From Spirosoma utsteinense (GTDB taxonomy: Bacteria; Bacteroidota; Bacteroidia; Cytophagales; Spirosomataceae), in assembly GCF_014282275.1 (NCBI RefSeq), contig NZ_VFIA01000024.1:35471-99470 (forward strand): a stretch of DNA of 64,000 nt, written 5' to 3'. The notes beneath the pieces were generated by a model. The model had not been told where the DNA came from. It searched no databases and worked only from the letters and a program-made list of their open reading frames with translations. A program made the translations under genes and the position numbers. Of the stretch, positions 61,712 through 64,000 are shown in pieces; the stretch's first letter is position 1; every line of letters starts with the position of its first letter.

Positions 61712-63178
61712 ATGTACCCTCTTCTCTGGCTTTTTCTCCCGTGGCTAACGCTGCCAGCTCCATCAACAGGTCCACTCAGCCAGCAGCCGCTCCAGGCCTG
61801 CTGGACCAGGCAAGTAAAACCCATTCAAAATCGCTACCTCCGCTTTTCCTACAACGAGCAGCGTTACGAACTGGAGCATAGCGCCGAACCCTGGCAGCAA
61901 ACGCCTTATGAAGCTAAAGGCGTTTTTTGGGTGAACGCGGCCAACTTCCGCCAAACCGATACGCTCTATCATCTTATCCGAAAGAAGACCTACCTGGACA
62001 AAACGCAAGCCTCGCCCCAGGCATTGCTCCTGCTCAAACCCGGCGAGGACAAAGTAGCCCCCGTAACCCGGGCAATGCTGGAAGAACAGCCTATCCAGAC
62101 AGCTCGCTATTCTCCTGTTAGCCTCATTGACTATTGCTATCGACAGCGTATCGCCCTGGATCGTAAGCAAAGCACGGCTGACCAGGCGTGCTATACCACG
62201 ACCATTAACCAAACGATCGTCTCGCTATTCATTCGACGGGCGGATGGGCTGCTGACGCATCTGACCACTTTGCAAGCGGATGAGCTGTTGGGCGATGTAC
62301 GCAGCACCATCACCTACCACGACTATATCCCGCTGGGCTCCAGTCTACAGCCCACCCGAACAACGATCGATAAGGTTAATGGGAAGCTCCATGATCAAGT
62401 TCAACTAAGTCTGGGCACCCTGACGGCCGAAGCACCCCACTTAATCGATACACCGGCCAACTTCCAGTTGCAAACGGCAGATACGCCTGAGCCTACTGCG
62501 CAGGTAGAAAAATACAATAATCACGTGTATTTCATCAATCTACCCCACACCGACGACAAAGTAATGATGGTTGAGTTTGCCAACTTCTTGTTGGTGGCGG
62601 AAGCTCCGCTTACCAGCCGGAACGGGGAACTCATTATTCGCGAAGCCCGCCGAATAGCACCCACCAAGCCAATTCGGTATTTCGTCTTCGGGCATCATCA
62701 TCCCCATTACCTGGGAGGCATACGCCCTTTCGTGCACAAAGGAGCGACGATTCTGTGCAGCCCGGGGAATGAGGCTTATGTGAAGTATCTGATCGAGGCT
62801 CCTCACCAATTGCAACCCGATAGTCTGGCGCTTGATCCCAAAGCGCTAAAGCTGGAGGGAGTAGGTACCCATCGAACGATCACCGATGGGCTGTTGACGC
62901 TGGAGATTTACCTGATCGGGCGGCAATCGGCCCACACGAACGACTACCTTATTTACTATTTTCCGGGGGAGCAGTTGCTATTCGAAGATGATTCGGTATG
63001 GATAGCCAGGACGGGCGCTCCCGCTAAAGCCAGCGCTCGTCAGGTCGGTTTGTACGAAGCCATTGAGCAGTTAGGCTTACCGGTTCGCACCATCATCCAG
63101 TCCTGGCCGGTTTCGGATTATGGGGTCAAAACGGTGATTCCGTTTGCGGACTTGAAAGCGTCGATGCCCGTGAAATGA
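61712..63178 (+). CDS. MBL-fold-like protein with altered metal site
   Basis: The 488-aa product has a short signal peptide (LLWLFLPWLTLPAPS). Residues 1 to about 260 form an N-terminal domain I do not recognise. The rest looks like a metallo-beta-lactamase fold: VMMVEFANFLLVAEAP, YFVFGHHHPHYLGGIRPF and SAHTNDYLIYYFPGEQLLFEDD. The normal THxHxDHxGG reads GHHHPHYLGG, so the Asp and last His of the motif are His and Tyr. It may be inactive, use a different metal arrangement or have another function. Confidence 0.65.
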   Translation: MYPLLWLFLPWLTLPAPSTGPLSQQPLQACWTRQVKPIQNRYLRFSYNEQRYELEHSAEPWQQTPYEAKGVFWVNAANFRQTDTLYHLIRKKTYLDKTQASPQALLLLKPGEDKVAPVTRAMLEEQPIQTARYSPVSLIDYCYRQRIALDRKQSTADQACYTTTINQTIVSLFIRRADGLLTHLTTLQADELLGDVRSTITYHDYIPLGSSLQPTRTTIDKVNGKLHDQVQLSLGTLTAEAPHLIDTPANFQLQTADTPEPTAQVEKYNNHVYFINLPHTDDKVMMVEFANFLLVAEAPLTSRNGELIIREARRIAPTKPIRYFVFGHHHPHYLGGIRPFVHKGATILCSPGNEAYVKYLIEAPHQLQPDSLALDPKALKLEGVGTHRTITDGLLTLEIYLIGRQSAHTNDYLIYYFPGEQLLFEDDSVWIARTGAPAKASARQVGLYEAIEQLGLPVRTIIQSWPVSDYGVKTVIPFADLKASMPVK

Positions 63179-63614
63179 AGTAGGGGGGTAATTACTGCCG
63201 GGTGGTGGCCCCGTTGTTGATCGTTAGCCTAGTTGGCGGCTTTTCGGGTTGTGACATGGCGTAGCCACGCATCACAAACGTGGAATAGTGGATGGTTGGT
63301 AAAAATGGGGCCGAACTCCCTATCTGACTTTCACCCAGCCAGATTATCACCGCCTGGCCAGGGGTCTTACCCGGATTTACCTTCACTCAGCCTATGATAC
63401 CCAACCATCAAGTGAGCGTAATCGTAGGCAAGGCGAATTGATAAAGAAATAGCGGGTAATGAAACAGCGTCAACAGGCAAAAATGCAGTACGTCGCGTCA
63501 ATAGCTGCTGTATAAAAATGAATGTAATTCTGCCAAATAAAATCAGGGCAATACAGAAATCACTTGACAGTAGACAATTGAGCAGGTACAACCATTGATT
63601 AAACAGTAGTGTCT
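63179..63614. other. Gap of about 440 bp without a supported gene
   Basis: Short open frames exist on the minus strand (63192-63386 and 63367-63591) but neither shows family motifs or a convincing start. Composition is more AT-rich than in the core regions. Confidence 0.3.
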
Positions 63615-63950
63615 ATGGAGCGGTATTTATGGGTTCTTCCTCTGGTCTCCTTATTAATCGGCTGTCAGTCGCATGAGGATCAAATGACATACTCCGCTCA
63701 GATACCCATTCAGTTGAAAACAGGTTACGGGCCTTTTTACCCCAATTTTGATGTCCTTCATCCCGAGAATACACAGAGTCCCTTATGGGGTAAAATGTAT
63801 CAACCACTTCAGGGAATCCCCAAGCATTGGTCAAGTAGGATGAAATCAATAATCTGGCTCAATGCTCGTCAATTAGTTTATCAAAACTATAAGAAGGTGT
63901 TGGGGAATTATATTGGGGGTGTTGGTTTGATTCGTTGCAACATGATCTGA
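63615..63950 (+). CDS. Putative small lipoprotein of unknown function
   Basis: The 111-aa product starts MERYLWVLPLVSLLIGCQSH, a good lipoprotein signal with the Cys in LLIGC. The remainder (IPIQLKTGYGPFYPNFDVLH and onward) has no recognised domain. It may be a truncated larger protein. ATG 63615 is preferred to the GTG at 63609. AT-rich codon use differs from most of the window. Confidence 0.5.
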   Translation: MERYLWVLPLVSLLIGCQSHEDQMTYSAQIPIQLKTGYGPFYPNFDVLHPENTQSPLWGKMYQPLQGIPKHWSSRMKSIIWLNARQLVYQNYKKVLGNYIGGVGLIRCNMI

Positions 63951-64000
63951 ATGTTGGCTAAAAGCAGCCAACCAACCGAAGAAGATAGCGTGTACTCGTA

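Noticed and set aside
63192..63386. A 64-codon minus-strand ORF after the MBL-like gene
   Set aside because: No family motif, no promoter, and length within chance expectation.
1..64000. Phage or dedicated anti-phage defence genes
   Set aside because: I looked for restriction, CRISPR-Cas, retron, CBASS and phage structural genes and saw none. Only the toxin-antitoxin pair could have such a role, and nothing shows it.

Overview
This is a moderately GC-rich stretch of a Bacteroidota chromosome. The best fit is Cytophagales of the Spirosoma type, but this rests on gene content and style, not on a marker phylogeny. The signs are a SusC/SusD pair, a bifunctional LpxC-FabZ protein, a TamB/lipoprotein-TamA pair, a DUF4290-MurA neighbourhood, and many -7 promoter elements of the Bacteroidota form TAnnTTTG. 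Genes are tightly packed on both strands. Many are separated by long hairpins that often include a stop codon.

Layout. 1-7.6 kb: a MATE exporter cut by the window edge, DUF4290 and murA (with Asp replacing the usual catalytic Cys), an exported DUF305-like protein, two tandem Tat-type ferritin-like proteins, a stump of a class D beta-lactamase, and an exported SAM hydroxide adenosyltransferase. 7.7-16 kb: an MsbA-type exporter, a glycosyltransferase followed by a RelE/ParE-type toxin-antitoxin pair and an orphan duplicate of the glycosyltransferase tail, a SulP transporter overlapping a beta-carbonic anhydrase, a lone receiver domain and an amino-acid permease. 16-24 kb: a SusC/SusD pair with the decayed end of another susD upstream, a second carbonic anhydrase, a phytanoyl-CoA-dioxygenase-like protein and a DUF1684 protein.

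24.5-34.4 kb: a TetR-TolC-HlyD-ABC-2 permease efflux operon (no ATPase gene), two AraC regulators, a secreted esterase, hemE and an NmrA-like reductase. 34.4-38 kb: the heptose kinase hldA/rfaE1, a lone nuoN and terC. 38.4-50.3 kb: tamB and lipoprotein tamA, then tesA divergent from an ybbA-ybbP-type ABC pair. 50.4-58.5 kb: an SDR oxidoreductase, a CehA-type metallohydrolase, and a lipid A block on the minus strand (HD phosphohydrolase, lpxD, lpxC-fabZ, lpxA, ABC ATPase). 58.6-64 kb: a tRNA(CAT), a second-type methionine aminopeptidase, AraC plus esterase, an unusual MBL-fold protein and an orphan lipoprotein. This last stretch looks accessory.

Functionally the window is dominated by envelope biogenesis: peptidoglycan (murA), lipid A (lpx genes, MsbA-like exporter), LPS core heptose (hldA), outer-membrane assembly (tamA/tamB), drug and solute export, and bicarbonate/CO2 handling. 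The most unusual local structure is the toxin-antitoxin module at the 3' end of the glycosyltransferase gene. The gene keeps a full tail, a second nearly identical but truncated tail lies on the far side of the module, and this resembles an element that inserts in a gene end and restores it. The other recurring theme is several families of long intergenic palindromes.
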